Source: Microdochium bolleyi
Lineage: Eukaryota; Ascomycota; Sordariomycetes; Xylariales; Microdochiaceae
Assembly: GCA_001566295.1 (NCBI GenBank)
Contig: KQ964248.1
Coordinates: 3,201,765-3,265,764 of the forward strand
DNA: 64,000 bases
Direction of reading: 5' to 3'
The position numbers were made by a program, and so were the translations under genes. The notes under the pieces were generated by a model. It saw nothing but the letters and a program-made list of their open reading frames with translations, was not told the DNA's origin and did no database searches. The first letter of the stretch is position 1. Each line of letters opens with the position of its first letter. Positions 11,406 through 23,070 of this stretch are shown piece after piece.

Positions 11406-13877
11406 ATGTCTTCTCCCAGCACGGCTGTTCTCAGCACGCCCAGCGTAGAAGTCACAGCTGAATTCACGCCTCTACTGGATCCATTTCGCGACCCGGCTGT
11501 TCAGTACTCGGTGTCACATCCTGCGAATGGAGCCGTTCAAGCGCCAGTGTCGACCACACACGACATCGAGGCAAATGATGCTGCAGCACGTACTGTAGCT
11601 AGTAAACCTGGCGATCAGAGAATGTACAGCGATGCATTCGTTGCTCGTACGGTTGCAGCGCTACTTGTTGGTGAGCTACACGCCTGTGTCATAGTAGTGG
11701 TCACATTTCTTTGCGATACTGACATGTGCTCCCAGCTGTGTTTATGGGCAATGCCGATGCCTCGCTGGTTATGGCCACGCACACGACTATCGCCTCGAGC
11801 TTTGGAGACCTTCAGAACTCTAGCTGGCTCTTTATCGGGTTCAATCTTGCCGGTGCGGCCACGCAGTCACTTGTACGTTGGAGTCTCTGTCTTGCAATAT
11901 CGTGCGACCCCTACTAACTGATGAATGCACGGGACAGTTCGGCAAACTGAGTGATATCTATGGTCGACGGCCAATGTTGCTGATCTCCTACGGACTTTTT
12001 GCCATAGGCTGGCGAGTTACCCCCCAGGTGTTGCGTGCGTCAAAGCCAAGCTAACTCTTCACCACTTCAGTGCTTTGATGTAAGCACCGAAGCCCCCTTA
12101 TCAATCAGATCAACCGAACACGTAATGATTAATGAGTTGGAGTACTTAGCGGTCTTGGCCAAACTATGTGGCAAGTCATTCTGGGGCGTCTCATCTCCGG
12201 GTCTGGCGGTGCCGGCATGGTGGTGCTTGCATCTGTCGTTATTACAGGCAAGTCGGCGCCCGGCCAGCGTGTGGACTTGCCTTGTGCCGCCACATAAAAC
12301 CACGAAAACAAACACTAATTCAACAGCCTCAGACCTTGCGCCTCTACGACAGGTGGCGACGTGGCAGAGCTACATGAACGTCGGCGCGACGATTGGCCGC
12401 AGCCTTGGAGGCCCTATTGGTGGCCTGATGGCGGATACCATAGGTTGGCGGTGGTACGTTCCCGCACATCTTATTGCTCCCTCTCGGATGCTGACGGCTC
12501 ACATTTAATGAAGGTCATTCCTGGGTCAAGTCCCCATTTTTGTGGCAGCGATGCTGCTGTGTTGGCTAACAGTGCCAGATTTACCAGCCACCGCTAGGGA
12601 AGACAGCACCAGATCCCACTTGAAGTCACCTGCCCGCATCGACTTTCTGGGAGCACTCCTCCTGGGAGCATCGCTACTTTCTCTTCTGCTTCCCCTCGAG
12701 CTGGGCGGCCAGAAGCTTTCTTGGACTGATCCACTCATCTTCATGATGTTCGGAGTGGGCTCGGTGCTGGTCGTACTGTTCGCTAGCACGGAGGCGCGAT
12801 TTGCAAAAGAGCCGATCGTCCCGCTGCGGCTCTTCAAGAACTCAGATGTCGTGATGACTTGTGTCATCTACTGTGCCCAATGTGCCGCACAGGTCGGGGT
12901 AACAACTATCCAATCAATTCCTTGTGGCTGTCATGACAACCTGACTCACAGAATATTTGCTTCCACAGATGATGTTTAGTGTGCCTCTGTACTTCCAGAT
13001 CACCCAAAATGTTTCGGGTACCGAAGCTGGCGCTCATCTCTTCCCAGCAGTCATCGGAAACACGCTCGGGGGTATATTGGCTGGAGTATGGATCAAAAGG
13101 TACTGTTGTCCCACCACAAGAGGACTACCTCTTTTTCGCCGCTGACCCTTGACGCCAGAACGGGTCGGTACAAAGCACTTCTTCTTGTCGGTGCGACTTC
13201 CTCGTTCGCCAGCTATGTTCTCCTGCTGCTCCGGTGGCACGGGGATACAGACTGGTGGGAATCTCTGTACATTATACCCGGGTGAGACATGACCCACGAA
13301 TCCCGTGGTCTCTGACCAGCGTATAAGAGGTTATTGACAGCGATTTAGTGGTTTCGGCACCGGAGTTTCTCTTTCTGCAGCGTTCATTGCGCTGCAGGCA
13401 GTCATTGAGCCCGAGGATAAGGCTGTCGCGTCCTCGGTCTTGTTCTTGGCGCTGCCCGTAGGGTCTGTGCTTGGGATCGCGCTGTCGAGCGCTGCGACCG
13501 TATCGGGCATGAGGTCGGCGCTCCTCCATCGCCTGATACAGCTTGGTCTGAAGCGGACCAATGCAGCAGAGGTATGTGGTCCCGATATGCTGCCGAGGAA
13601 GCCAACTACTCACGATTTTGCTTTGTTAGATCGTCGAGAAAGCAGCGTCTAACCTGAGCTTTGCCGATGCAGCTCCACCTGCCATTGCAGCAGCGATACG
13701 GGCGTCCTACGTGGATGGCTTGGCCTACGGCCATGGTAAGTTACTGACCAGTTTTGATCTTTGAAAATACATAAGCGTAGAGCTTGCAAATGTGCTGACT
13801 TTTCCGTAGTTGTATCGCTAGTCGCGGTTGTTCTTGCGTTTATTGCAGGACTCTGCATCCACGAACGCATACTATGA
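11406..13877 (+). CDS. MFS transporter, DHA2 family (Fnx1/VBA-type vacuolar amino acid transporter-like)
   Basis: Multi-exon, starting MSSPSTAVLSTPSVEV at 11406 and ending at TGA 13875-13877 after AFIAGLCIHERIL. The 14-span DHA2 features are visible: FMGNADASLVMATHTTIASSF in span 1, motif A GKLSDIYGRRPMLL, GRLISGSGGAGMVVLASVVIT, motif C in GATIGRSLGGPIGGLMADTIGWRW, then a drug-transporter-like C half (MMFSVPLYFQI, GTEAGAHLFPAVIGNTLGG). The N-terminal cytosolic tail of about 75 residues contains EFTPLL, an acidic dileucine sorting signal, which fits delivery to the vacuole. Fnx1/Vba-type proteins move basic amino acids into vacuoles; that function is inferred from family only. Confidence 0.82.
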
Positions 13878-14131
13878 TCTGTGACTTGGCTGCGGAAGGA
13901 AAGACAGCCTCGACAGAGTCACAATGAAAGATTGGTCGACCTAGCGGTGTAAAGCCTATCGAATCGGAATTTTTCGAACAATGAATGAAAACAGGACCGG
14001 GTCACGGTTTGATGGAACCGCGTTCAATCACCGGCATTCGCCCACCGCATCGAATGCGACCCAAAGTCGGCTCAGGGCGATCCTCAAAGTCTCATATTCA
14101 CTCTAACTACAGTCGCTCCTCCAAGCATCAA

Positions 14132-16327
14132 TCAGATGACCCTGATTGTCCAGTAATCTTCTACTGCCTCTGCCGTCACGTTCACGTCGTCCGCGCGATA
14201 GAGTGCTGCCTCATGGAGCATTTGGATCTCTGCAGCCTTGGCCGTTTCGGCCAGTCCGATCCTTCGGAACGTAGACCTTTCCGCATCCACAGCTACCAGA
14301 AGCAGGAATCGTACGTGCTCGCCCGCGGTTTTCTGCTTGTGACCAGGCATATAGTAGAGCAATTTCTCCGCATTTTCCTCATCGAAGCTTGCTTGGCCAA
14401 CGTCCAGCTGCACCAGCGGCCCCAGCTCCCAGTACTTCTTCTCGGGATCCTTGACCGTGACACCATCGACCACCATGAAGAGTAACTGCATCCCAGCAGT
14501 GTATTTGACGACCATATTGAAGGGCCTGATCCGAGCTCTCAGGTCGATGTGTCCACCTTTGACCAGACCCGTAGTATCCGCCGAGACATGGTCTAGATGG
14601 ACATTCAGGACTTCAAAGAGCAGATTCACATTGCTCGGCAGCCTGGTTTCGACTTCCCCATCCACCGAAGCCCACGAGAACGATGGTGCTCGATAGATCT
14701 CTGCCCGCTTCGACGACGAACCATCTACCTGCGCTTCTTTGCGTACGTTCCATAGCAAGCTGCTCGCCAGGAACTTGCGCCACATGCCGGCGACATACGT
14801 GTCATCTATACGCGGCGCGAAGTACTTTGCAACACCTGACAGGGCAATGAGCTTGTCTGAGCCATGGGTCAAACGTGTCGCCGAGTACGCTTTTACAATG
14901 GAGTCCCAGACTCGATGGTAAAACAGGGTGTGGTCATCCGCCCCGTCCGCTGCACGAAACATGTTCCGGGAGGCTGGGTCGAGCCTTTTGAAGTTTGTGG
15001 GCACCCCGTTGCGGATCGTCGTCGGGAGTGTGTCAGGATAGCACTCAGCCGCCGAGTATTCTCGGCACTCCCAAAACAGCTGGTCTCGTGCGAAGTGCAA
15101 GACACGAGGGGAAAGAAGTCGTTCCTGGAGCACCCAGCCTCGTGTGTTGAGGGGGCACTTCCCGATGCCGTTCGCCCAGAAGTTGAGGTCGAGAATGCTG
15201 CAGTCCACGTAGTCCACCCCTGGCGCGAGCCCGAGACCCTCGACGCACAAGCGCACATTGCTCGTGTGGCTCACACGCGGGTCGCGGCTGAAGAATAAAC
15301 CCTTCGAACTGTCCTCTGCCCCGGCGGCAGAGATGTTGCAATACGAATGCGTGTACACCTTGTGCATCTGTGCCGCCTCGATGAGCCAGTCCGACAGGTC
15401 ATCCCGGTCCTGTATGATGCAGAGCGAATCGATCCACAGAAAGCGGACACCAAGACGGCGGGTGACCTGGATAGCCTCGCGGAAGGTCTTTGGGAGCTTG
15501 TCCAGGTTCATACCTGTCTTCAGTTCGTCAAACGTGGCCTTTTTCAGCTGGAGGAATTGCGCAGTGCCCCAGCAGTGGCTTAGAGTCGTGTAGGGCTCGC
15601 TTTGTCGTAGCTCGTTTTCTGATGTGACCACGACACGGAACGTGTCGGGGCTGAAGTCCGGGTTGGCGACGTCCAGGAGGCGTGTGGGATGCCACGACCC
15701 AGCTTTGGACTCGACGTTGCACGCAAAGTGGTCAGAGGCACACCGTTGCACCCATTTTGCTGCTACACTCCACGATTCTTTTGACTCCGTGCTGGCACTG
15801 GGAAATGGAATCATCTTTCCTGCCTCTTGGTCTATGCAGGCTGATGTCAGTATAACGGCTCGCAATCAAGAAACATCCGGGGACAAACCTGATCCTCTCT
15901 GCATCACATACACGCCAGAGATCTCATTCAGTGCCGGTATATACTCTCGATACTCATCCTCGAATGTCAAAGATATGAATAGATCCATGCCCGTGGACTC
16001 TAGTCCAGCGTCCCGGCCGATGTTGATGACTGCGCAAATCGTGACAAAGCCCTTGAAGACTTCCAGGCGATCACCAGGTAGTCTGGCCACCGGCTTGTGC
16101 TGAAAAGTCCACGGACCGTCGGCATCTCTCATGCGGACTTTGAAGCTCTCTGCGATCTGGCACCAGAACGGATAGCACATCTCGCAGGCATCGTCGGCAG
16201 AGGCTTCGAGGCTCGCGGCGGATTGGTGATGAGCGAGAAGGATGTGCGGGTCATCGGTATCGTCACCATCGCTGCGCACCCAGCCCTTGCGGTGCTCAAG
16301 AGCATCAACACACACACTACACAGCAT
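14132..16327 (-). CDS. HET-domain (heterokaryon incompatibility) protein
   Basis: Two exons (16327-15889 and 15831-14132) joined by a 57-base intron in phase 1 give 712 residues. The N-terminal zinc-like CSVCVDALEHRKGW...CEMCYPFW leader is common in this class. The HET domain follows with YTTLSHCWGT (about 230), RRLGVRFLWIDSLCIIQD and AQMHKVYTHSYCNISAAGAEDSSKGLFF (about 280-340). HET proteins control non-self recognition and regulated cell death on hyphal fusion between unlike strains, and they are enriched near chromosome ends. There is no NACHT or repeat domain, so this is the plain short class. Confidence 0.9.
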
Positions 16328-17206
16328 ATCGTAAGGTCGTAGATCTGGAGTCGCTAGTTGGGCACTATTTATCGTCGGGTGTTGAGAAGCGGGGTTCTCC
16401 TTCGCAAGGACTGAGGCGTCCTTTCGCCCTGGGCTGAGCCTGTAGCGTCATGATTGGCCAGCTGCATGGGCGTATAAAGGAACTGCGCCTCAGCATTGTC
16501 TCTGCATCACGTCTCCCAAGTACTGGAAACTCGTCGGCCGAGCAATATCATGAGAAGTACAGGCAATGCTTATATGCGCAACGTATTCTCAATCTGCTCT
16601 GAATTATGAATGGATTGGACGACCGCGTTCATCTTGGACTCACTCTTTCCTGTCCTTCTGTGCACGCCTCGCGTTCCGGAACACGCCCCGCACTCAGGGT
16701 CACACACAGACCACAACGTCGACATCGGGTCACAATCGCTTTCAGTGGTGTCACAGCCCTGAGAGGCCCTCTTTATGAGACTGCCAATATCAAGTACGAG
16801 CGGGAGGGCAGTGTCTGTTTTGAGGCGACCCCAGGTGCGGACCGACATTACTGGGAATATTGAGCCTCACCATCCTCTTTTCTCGCAGTGCACTGAGCCT
16901 TGGCTTTGGCAGTCTGGACGCTGACAGGAGCTAATGAAGGTCTTATACAGTGCCACAAATGTATAAATTTACCTTTGCACACGGTATTGGTGCCTGCAGG
17001 AGAACAGGCAGCAACACCAGAGTGGGAACAGGATCCGTGGCAGCGGCGACATGTATTAATATGCCATCTACGATCTTCTCTGGCATCCTTTCGTACACAA
17101 GCACTCGACAAACGGAGAGAAGAACATAAGAAAAGAAAGATTGGAAAGAGACTTGTATTAATAACAGGCTCTTTCGGAAGACACGGATTCCCCAGCAAAT
17201 TTCACA
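16328..17206. promoter_or_regulatory. Divergent spacer between HET and F-box genes
   Basis: 879 bases with the promoters of both flanking genes. A TATAAAG on the plus strand near 16473 is too far from the F-box start to assign with confidence. No gene seen. Confidence 0.35.
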
Positions 17207-18011
17207 ATGTCAGGTCCCAGCCAAACTCCCCTCGGACCTCTTATGCCACAGTTCTCTCTCTTCAGACATCTTCCAGCAGAACTGCAACTCCACGTGCTCA
17301 CTTTCTGCCGACAGAACGATCTCATCTGCTTATCCTTGGCGTCTCACTTCTACCATGGCCTCACACTACCTATGATCCCGAGCAAGCCCTCCCTGCAGCT
17401 CTACGACCAAAACCTCGCCCCAGACGCGATTGTCTGCAGCTGCGGCAACAAATCACTGGTTGCAGTGGAGAAAAGCATCTACGCACACCGGCGTCGCCGA
17501 CACGCATACGTCTGCGAACCATCCGCGTTCCGGACACAAGAGACGCTCGCGTGCCAGCTCTACTCGTCGACCTGTCGAGACTATCCCGAGGATCACGCCG
17601 TGTGCGAACAGCGCGGCTGCAGGCACTGCATATGCATCGGCTGCCCGTTGTATGTCAGGCTCCGCAGCTGGTTCGGCGATGACTTGCGGTACTGCACCAA
17701 GTGCCGCCTATTCACGAGGCGGGAACGGACGAAGAAATACAAAGGACGATGTGAGCTCTCTCCCCCCCCCATAATTGCGCAACAGGCGTGGATGCATTGG
17801 CTGACTCTTGCTGTCAGGTCTGCATGGTCGGCCGAGGGTGCGCAGGGCGGCGAACAATCACTGGACAGCGGTCAAGGGCCAATCCTACGGGTATCGTTGG
17901 TGGAGGCGATGGGGAACGCAGGGCGTTGACAATTGGGGCTTTGACGATGACAAATACAAGAAGGATGACCCGTCGTCCACAGCGAGGAGGAGAAATGCGC
18001 GGGTGGTCTGA
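17207..18011 (+). CDS. F-box protein with Cys-rich C-terminal region
   Basis: Exons 17207-17750 and 17818-18011 join in phase 1 (KYKGR-C-LHGRPRVRRAAN) for 245 residues. The F-box is FRHLPAELQLHVLTFCRQNDLICLSLASHFY at residues 18-50; it would recruit targets to an SCF ubiquitin ligase. The middle holds paired cysteines (CSCGN; CEQRGCRHCICIGC; YCTKCRLF) that look metal-binding, and the end is Trp- and Arg-rich. Targets cannot be inferred. Confidence 0.75.
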
Positions 18012-18824
18012 GCATCGCAAGGTTCTGTTCAAAATGGCGGTGGCATGGCTCCCGGATTGCGCAAATAGAATTTCCCTGGAATCTTCGTCAAGAGTCTAAG
18101 CCCTGCTTGCCGTCGGGTGTGCATATGATCAGCATACGGTGTCCGGAGGGAAACAGAATAGAATAGTTGAAGAAGAAAGGGTAGGGAAAATGCAGCGTTC
18201 GGAAAAGCGAGTTGCATTTGAATTATGAGACAACGGAAGAAAATATTAATAATAACAATAGTAAAGGATGCCCAAATCACGCAGTCTTTGAGCACAACCT
18301 GTTCCATACTGATTCTCGGAGACTGTCTCATGTCCATGGTATGGCTCCCAGCTTCACATGCGTGTTGTGTAGGATCCAGCATTATGAATGGAGGTCTTGG
18401 ATCGGCGCACAAGTGTTGTCCACCTCTGAACCTATGAACTCTGAGCTTCCGCTTGTAAGAGCAGAGGCTCGGCCTTCTCGACCTTTGTAAGCCTGGGCTT
18501 CGGGGTCTCGCCCAAGCTTCGGTAGCCATCGTCGCGGACGCGAACAAGCGCGTCCCGATTTCCCCGCACAAGACTACACAAGACGTTGGGATCGAAGCCG
18601 AGTCCCCACACTCAGACCAGGACAGGGGTGCCGTCGGCCCACAGAATTGCTTCCGAGACCTTGTGACCTGGGACCGCTTGGCAGAGTGAGGGCTGGCCCT
18701 GGGAAACCCCCCAAATGCTCCCTGACCCTCGCCACGCACAAAATACTTCCGAGTCCTCACAGCGCTCGGCTGCGACGCACATCAGACACCGGCACGCAGG
18801 TAATACGACATGGCATGATTCCCG
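18012..18824. other. Intergenic, no gene seen
   Basis: 813 bases. A 243-codon minus-strand frame (18760-18029) shows no family pattern and overlaps the F-box gene end, so I treat it as chance. Confidence 0.4.
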
Positions 18825-20681
18825 ATGGACTCTCCCGCCTCGCTCGGCAGTGACCCCGGCGCTCGGCGACCCCGGAATCTGCAGGCCTGTGATGCATGCC
18901 GGAGCCGCAAGGTCAAGGTGTGTAGCCGAGCTGGACGCGTTGTTTTCCGCCAGGGGCAGATTTGACTGACTCCCAGTTCGTCGTCCTCCCATAGTGCATC
19001 TACCCAGACGATGGCGAGGACGACAGGTGCCGCGGCTGTCGACATGCAGATGTCTCCTGTACGCAGAACACACCTCGCCGGACAAGAGGACCGGGGAAGC
19101 GGTACGTCAGGTGCAATCCCCGGGGCGAGGTTTAGAGTGCTGACAGGGCAAACCCCAGCCTTTGGATGCAGCAGCAGCAACAAGTCCACAATGCCCAGAC
19201 ACCGCCAGTGGCTGATCCCTATCTTCTGTCGTCTCCCTCGCCTCTTGAGCATGCCACCTCACCCAGCGTGATTCGAGCATCAAGGCCGACTGTCCAACAT
19301 CCTTCTCCGGCCATCGTACCCACCGCGGATTCAGAATTTCACGGCTTGTGCTCACGAGCCCTTATATTAAGCATCCTCACGGACTGGGCCAGCCACGTCT
19401 ACCCTCTCGCGCCCCTCCTCCACCGACAGCACTTCCTCCATAGGCTTCTGTCCCGCGAAGATGAGCGGAACCCTGTCTTCTGCGCGCTCGTCATCTCCAC
19501 CGTTGCCGTAACCGTCACCACCCTGCGCCGGCTGAGCTTCCAGAACTATCCACATGTCACTGTACACCAGTGCGTGGCGGCCATCGACCGCGAGAACATG
19601 CTGCAGCCGAGGACATATACAGTTGACTGGTGCATCAGCTGCTACAACATCGCGTCGTCGTTCCATGCGCTAGACGGCCAAGCTGAGCTGCGGCAGTACC
19701 AGGGAATCAAGGACGCCATCACCGGCGTGCAGTGGTTGCTATTTTGCGATCCGGCTCGTGACGGCATGGCTCTACATGATCGCGAAGTTCTGCGCCGGCT
19801 GTACTGGCTCATGACCATGTGGCAGCTGTAAGTCACGACACTGTGCCTTGCTTTTAGTCGCACCTGGACATTGCTAACGGCAACACTTGGAACAGAGCCG
19901 CTGAGCTTCGCGGCGAGGTCCACATGAGTTTCCTCCCGTCGAGATCGCTGTCCCTCCAGCTTGACGAAACAAGACCCCGCGCAGTTCCCGACAAGGATCT
20001 AGCAGCGCCCTGCCCGGATCTTGATGTGTCAGCCCTTGACGCTGCAGCGGCATCCATCTGGCTCAGGGACGAAGACGAGTACGTCACGGGTCTGAACAGC
20101 CTCATTGACGTAATGATGACCTGGGAGCACGTCAAAATCGACATGACACACCGGCCCGCCGAGAAGACACTGCGATCCGGCATGGCGCGGATGCAGAATG
20201 TTATGGACACCCTCGCGCCCGAGCTGCGCTGGCGCGGCGGGCTGACGCGGTTCCCGCTGCCGTCGCATGGCCACGAGGCGCAAACCGTGAACATACTGAT
20301 TACGAGCTTGTATGTGCGGTCGAACCTGCTGCAGCACCTCGGCCCTGTCCCCGGAATATCGCACAGCAGTATCGTGAGGTAAGCTTTCATTTTTGGCCTT
20401 TACTGCCTCCTCCATCAACACGAGGCTGACATGACGTGGTTCTCGCCGCCGCTAGTGATGTCCTCGGCATTCTCGAGCACATGCCGCCTGGCATCCTAGA
20501 GGCCAATGGATTCAGCCTCGTCAAGAAGATCCGCGACATGGGTGCTGCATACCTTCAAGAGCTGCGCGTGGCTGGCGACAGCCCCTTTCCTGTTGTCGAC
20601 GATACGGCGCAGCAGACGGTCAACACGCTTCTTGCGCGACTCGAGAAGCTTGATTTTCGTGGGGCGCAGGGCCATGAATAA
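18825..20681 (+). CDS. Zn2Cys6 transcription factor
   Basis: Five exons with consistent phases: 18825-18917, 18995-19101, 19159-19827, 19896-20378, 20456-20681 (525 residues). Intron 1 splits the zinc cluster, which reads CDACRSRKVK|CIYPDDGEDDRCRGCRHADVSC, i.e. CX2CX6CX10CX2CX6C. A Gln run (MQQQQQVHN) follows. The middle region FHGLCSRALILSILTDWASHVYPLAPLLHRQHF and the block CRLDFxx-like ALVISTVAVTVTTLRR match the C-terminal layout of fungal regulators that control nutrient or metabolite genes. Targets unknown; it could regulate its neighbours or nothing nearby. Confidence 0.85.
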
Positions 20682-21773
20682 ACCGTGCAGACAGCCCGCC
20701 CATAGTAATAAAAAGACATTCAGACGTTCACACGTTTGAGTGCCATGTCTTGCCACGGCACGACTTCCCGGAGAGCTACCAGCAGGGCTGCCCAAGAAGC
20801 TCAATGCGCTCAGCGCATCGCCGCACTTGACAAGACTGTACGCGCGTGTGTGTGTGGTGGTGGTGGTGGTGGTGGTGGGGGGGGGGTAGCTTTTGCAGAC
20901 TCCGGGGTAGGCTGAGACGAGGCTATTGATGGCCTGGTGCTCATAGTGACAGCCAGACTGAGGGCGGAGAGTTACATGAGAATCGCGTTGAGTTGCTTGC
21001 GGGGATGCAGTAGGGTACCATTATGGAGCTGGGGCTAGTATCGTGCTTGATGACCCGAAGGCCACGGCTGAGTGAGCTCATCAGTCATATGCCGCATCTC
21101 AGAGTTCCCGAGGTACTTGCATCTCAGCACGGAGGAGCCCAACGAGAGATTCAGCAAGTGGTTTACCCGGTGCGCAGAAGACGTGTCACGGGTGGTGGAC
21201 AACCTACCGCAGACATCGGAAGAGCTTGCATTGCAAATCCCGAACCGAACGGCGTTACCACTTCCCAATAAGAGTATCTCCTGCTGGGCATGGAAGAGAA
21301 GAGCACAGGAAAACTGCTAAATTTGAGGCACTCTACAAGGAATGGCAGGCCTTATGTTGATAACGATGGTTGACCAGGCGCGTGCACTCGCGGAGAACCT
21401 CAAGAGAGCCGCTGGAGAAAATCATAGTGTTGACAGTACTACGAAAGTGGGTGGTCGGCTTCGACGGTGGCCTGACTTCGCAGGTAGCCCAATAGCTGAA
21501 AATTCCCAGAACCTGGCATACTCTGAAAATGATAACATTCATGGTCCAACCATGTCTAAGAAAATTAAAAGGCACTCAGGATGTGCTCATTCCAGTCGAC
21601 ATGAATCACGTCTTGGAAAACGCCCATTATCGTCTAGAGCAGAAACAGAGGTAGACGTGTATATCATTATTGAGGGGCATCCGCCTATCTCATCATGTGC
21701 CGCTCCTCGATATGTTGTCCACAATTATTGTAGAAACCGTACGCAATCGCTCCTCAGCCTCGACAGTTCGAAA
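20682..21773. other. Intergenic, possible gene remnant at 21072-21350
   Basis: 1.1 kb. A GT/TGG microsatellite lies at 20843-20887. The frame from 21072 (RISEFPRYLHLSTEEPNERF then a helical acidic stretch) is amino-acid-like coding sequence, and another frame just after it gives FEALYKEWQALC before two stops. This could be the shifted or intron-split tail of a decayed gene. I cannot identify it. Confidence 0.3.
20843..20887. repeat. GT/TGG/G-run microsatellite
   Basis: (GCGT/GT) followed by about eight TGG units and a run of ten G residues. Simple-sequence repeat, prone to length error in assembly. Confidence 0.9.
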
Positions 21774-23070
21774 TCATCCCAGTGATTGGAGACAATCTAA
21801 TTTCTCTCTTAACCGCCGCAAACCGGCGGACCGACTATCACCAAGCTCGCTCTCGAGATTCGCATCCGCAAGCATGTTGAGGATCGATTTCCCTCCAACC
21901 ACGCCTCCGAGCAAGCCCAAGCTGGTGAGGCTGTACCTCCCGCTTGTGTCTTTCGATATACGCACGCCCTCTGGCAGTCCCAGTGTTGACTCAACGGACA
22001 GGATCCTGTTTTCCAGCAGCCGCACGAGTAGCCGGCCGAGCGTGTTGACAAGCGGAGGGGCGTGGACTCCGCCTATCGATATTTGAGGTGCTCCATACAG
22101 GACGAAATCCTTGATCGTTGGATTGCGTGAGAACTCGTCCAGCAGGTACGAAACAATGCAGTCATATGCCGAGAGGATATGCATGTAGCACGCCACTGCG
22201 CCCAGCAGATACTGGCTGCTGATCTGGTTCGAGCTCGCTCGGGCAGGCGGGGCCGCCTGGGGCACATGTAGAGATTGTATCTTCAGCAAGAGGAGCGAGT
22301 CGAACCTTGATATCAGCTCGAACGTGGCAAGAAGCGGGTTGAAGTCAAGATTGAACGACATTGAGTCTGTGGGGGCGACCGAGTCTTCACCCGTGCGAAA
22401 CTCCATCCGCAGCGTTGCCACGATGTCCCAATCCCGTCTCCGAAGGCTAATGATCAGGTTCATCAAATCCTGCTGCAGTTGCAGCAGCTGGAGGTCTGGA
22501 TCTGTGCCTGAGCGCTGGAAGGCGCTCATATTGTCTCGATCCGTCCATGACGAGCCCAGGACGGCGCTGTCGTGGTCGAAGAGCGACGAGGTCTCGGAGG
22601 GTAGGGAGGGCAGGGAGGGCAGGGGAAGGTTGAATGAGTTGTCGGGGAGGTTCACCAGGTCGTATAGATCCTGGGGAAGAAAGTCTAGGGAGAAGTCCTC
22701 GATTGGCCACGACCCGTCGGTTCCGAGAGCGGTCGGGACAGCGCGCGTCATCTCCTTGACTCCATCGTGGTCGGAGGCGCTTGCGCGTCTTGGAGCCGTT
22801 CCCACGTCCCGCCGCCGGTCCCACGTCCCGCCGCCGGTCCTGGTTTTCTACAAGGGCTCGGGGCGGACGGCCCACTTTGCGTCGTGAATCGGTCACACAC
22901 TCCCTGCGCGCGTCCACGCAGCGGTAGCATGGCCCGTCGGGAAAGTTGTCGTCTCGAATGCATTTGAGCTTCTGGATGCGGCAGTGTTCGCAGGCTCGGC
23001 GTCTCTTGGACAATGCTGAGGCAGAGCTCTCGGTTTGGCCAGAAGATCTCGGGCGGCCTGCCGGCGACAT
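21774..23070 (-). pseudogene. AflR-like Zn2Cys6 cluster regulator, frameshifted by a 19-base tandem duplication
   Basis: The ATG at 23070 (MSPAGRPRSS) opens a frame with the zinc cluster CEHCRIQKLKCIRDDNFPDGPCYRCVDARREC (CX2CX6CX9CX2CX6C) and the basic RRKVGRPPR. That frame then runs into noise and stops at 22447. The rest of the protein (PIEDFSLDFLPQDLYDLVNL... to LREKLDCLQSLG, ending 21774) is in the next frame and matches the AflR-type C-terminal region of secondary-metabolite regulators (SQYLLGAVACYMHILSAYDCIV). Between them lies a perfect 19-base duplication (22801-22838); 19 bases is exactly the shift needed. A functional version would run about 420 residues. It is adjacent to, and on the same strand as, the hybrid synthase, so it is the likely pathway regulator. 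An intron cannot be fully excluded. Confidence 0.7.
22801..22838. repeat. Perfect 19-base tandem duplication inside the regulator gene
   Basis: Two identical 19-base units (22801-22819 and 22820-22838) of GC-rich sequence. Since 19 is not a multiple of three, the extra copy shifts the frame downstream of the zinc cluster. Confidence 0.95.

Noticed and set aside
18029..18760. 243-codon minus-strand frame
   Set aside because: No recognisable motif, poor composition and it runs towards the F-box gene end; likely chance.
22745..22880. An intron explaining the regulator's frame change
   Set aside because: The only length-compatible option I found (GTAGAA donor, about 97 bases) has a weak donor and no branch site or pyrimidine tract, whereas the perfect 19-base duplication explains the shift exactly. 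Not fully excluded.
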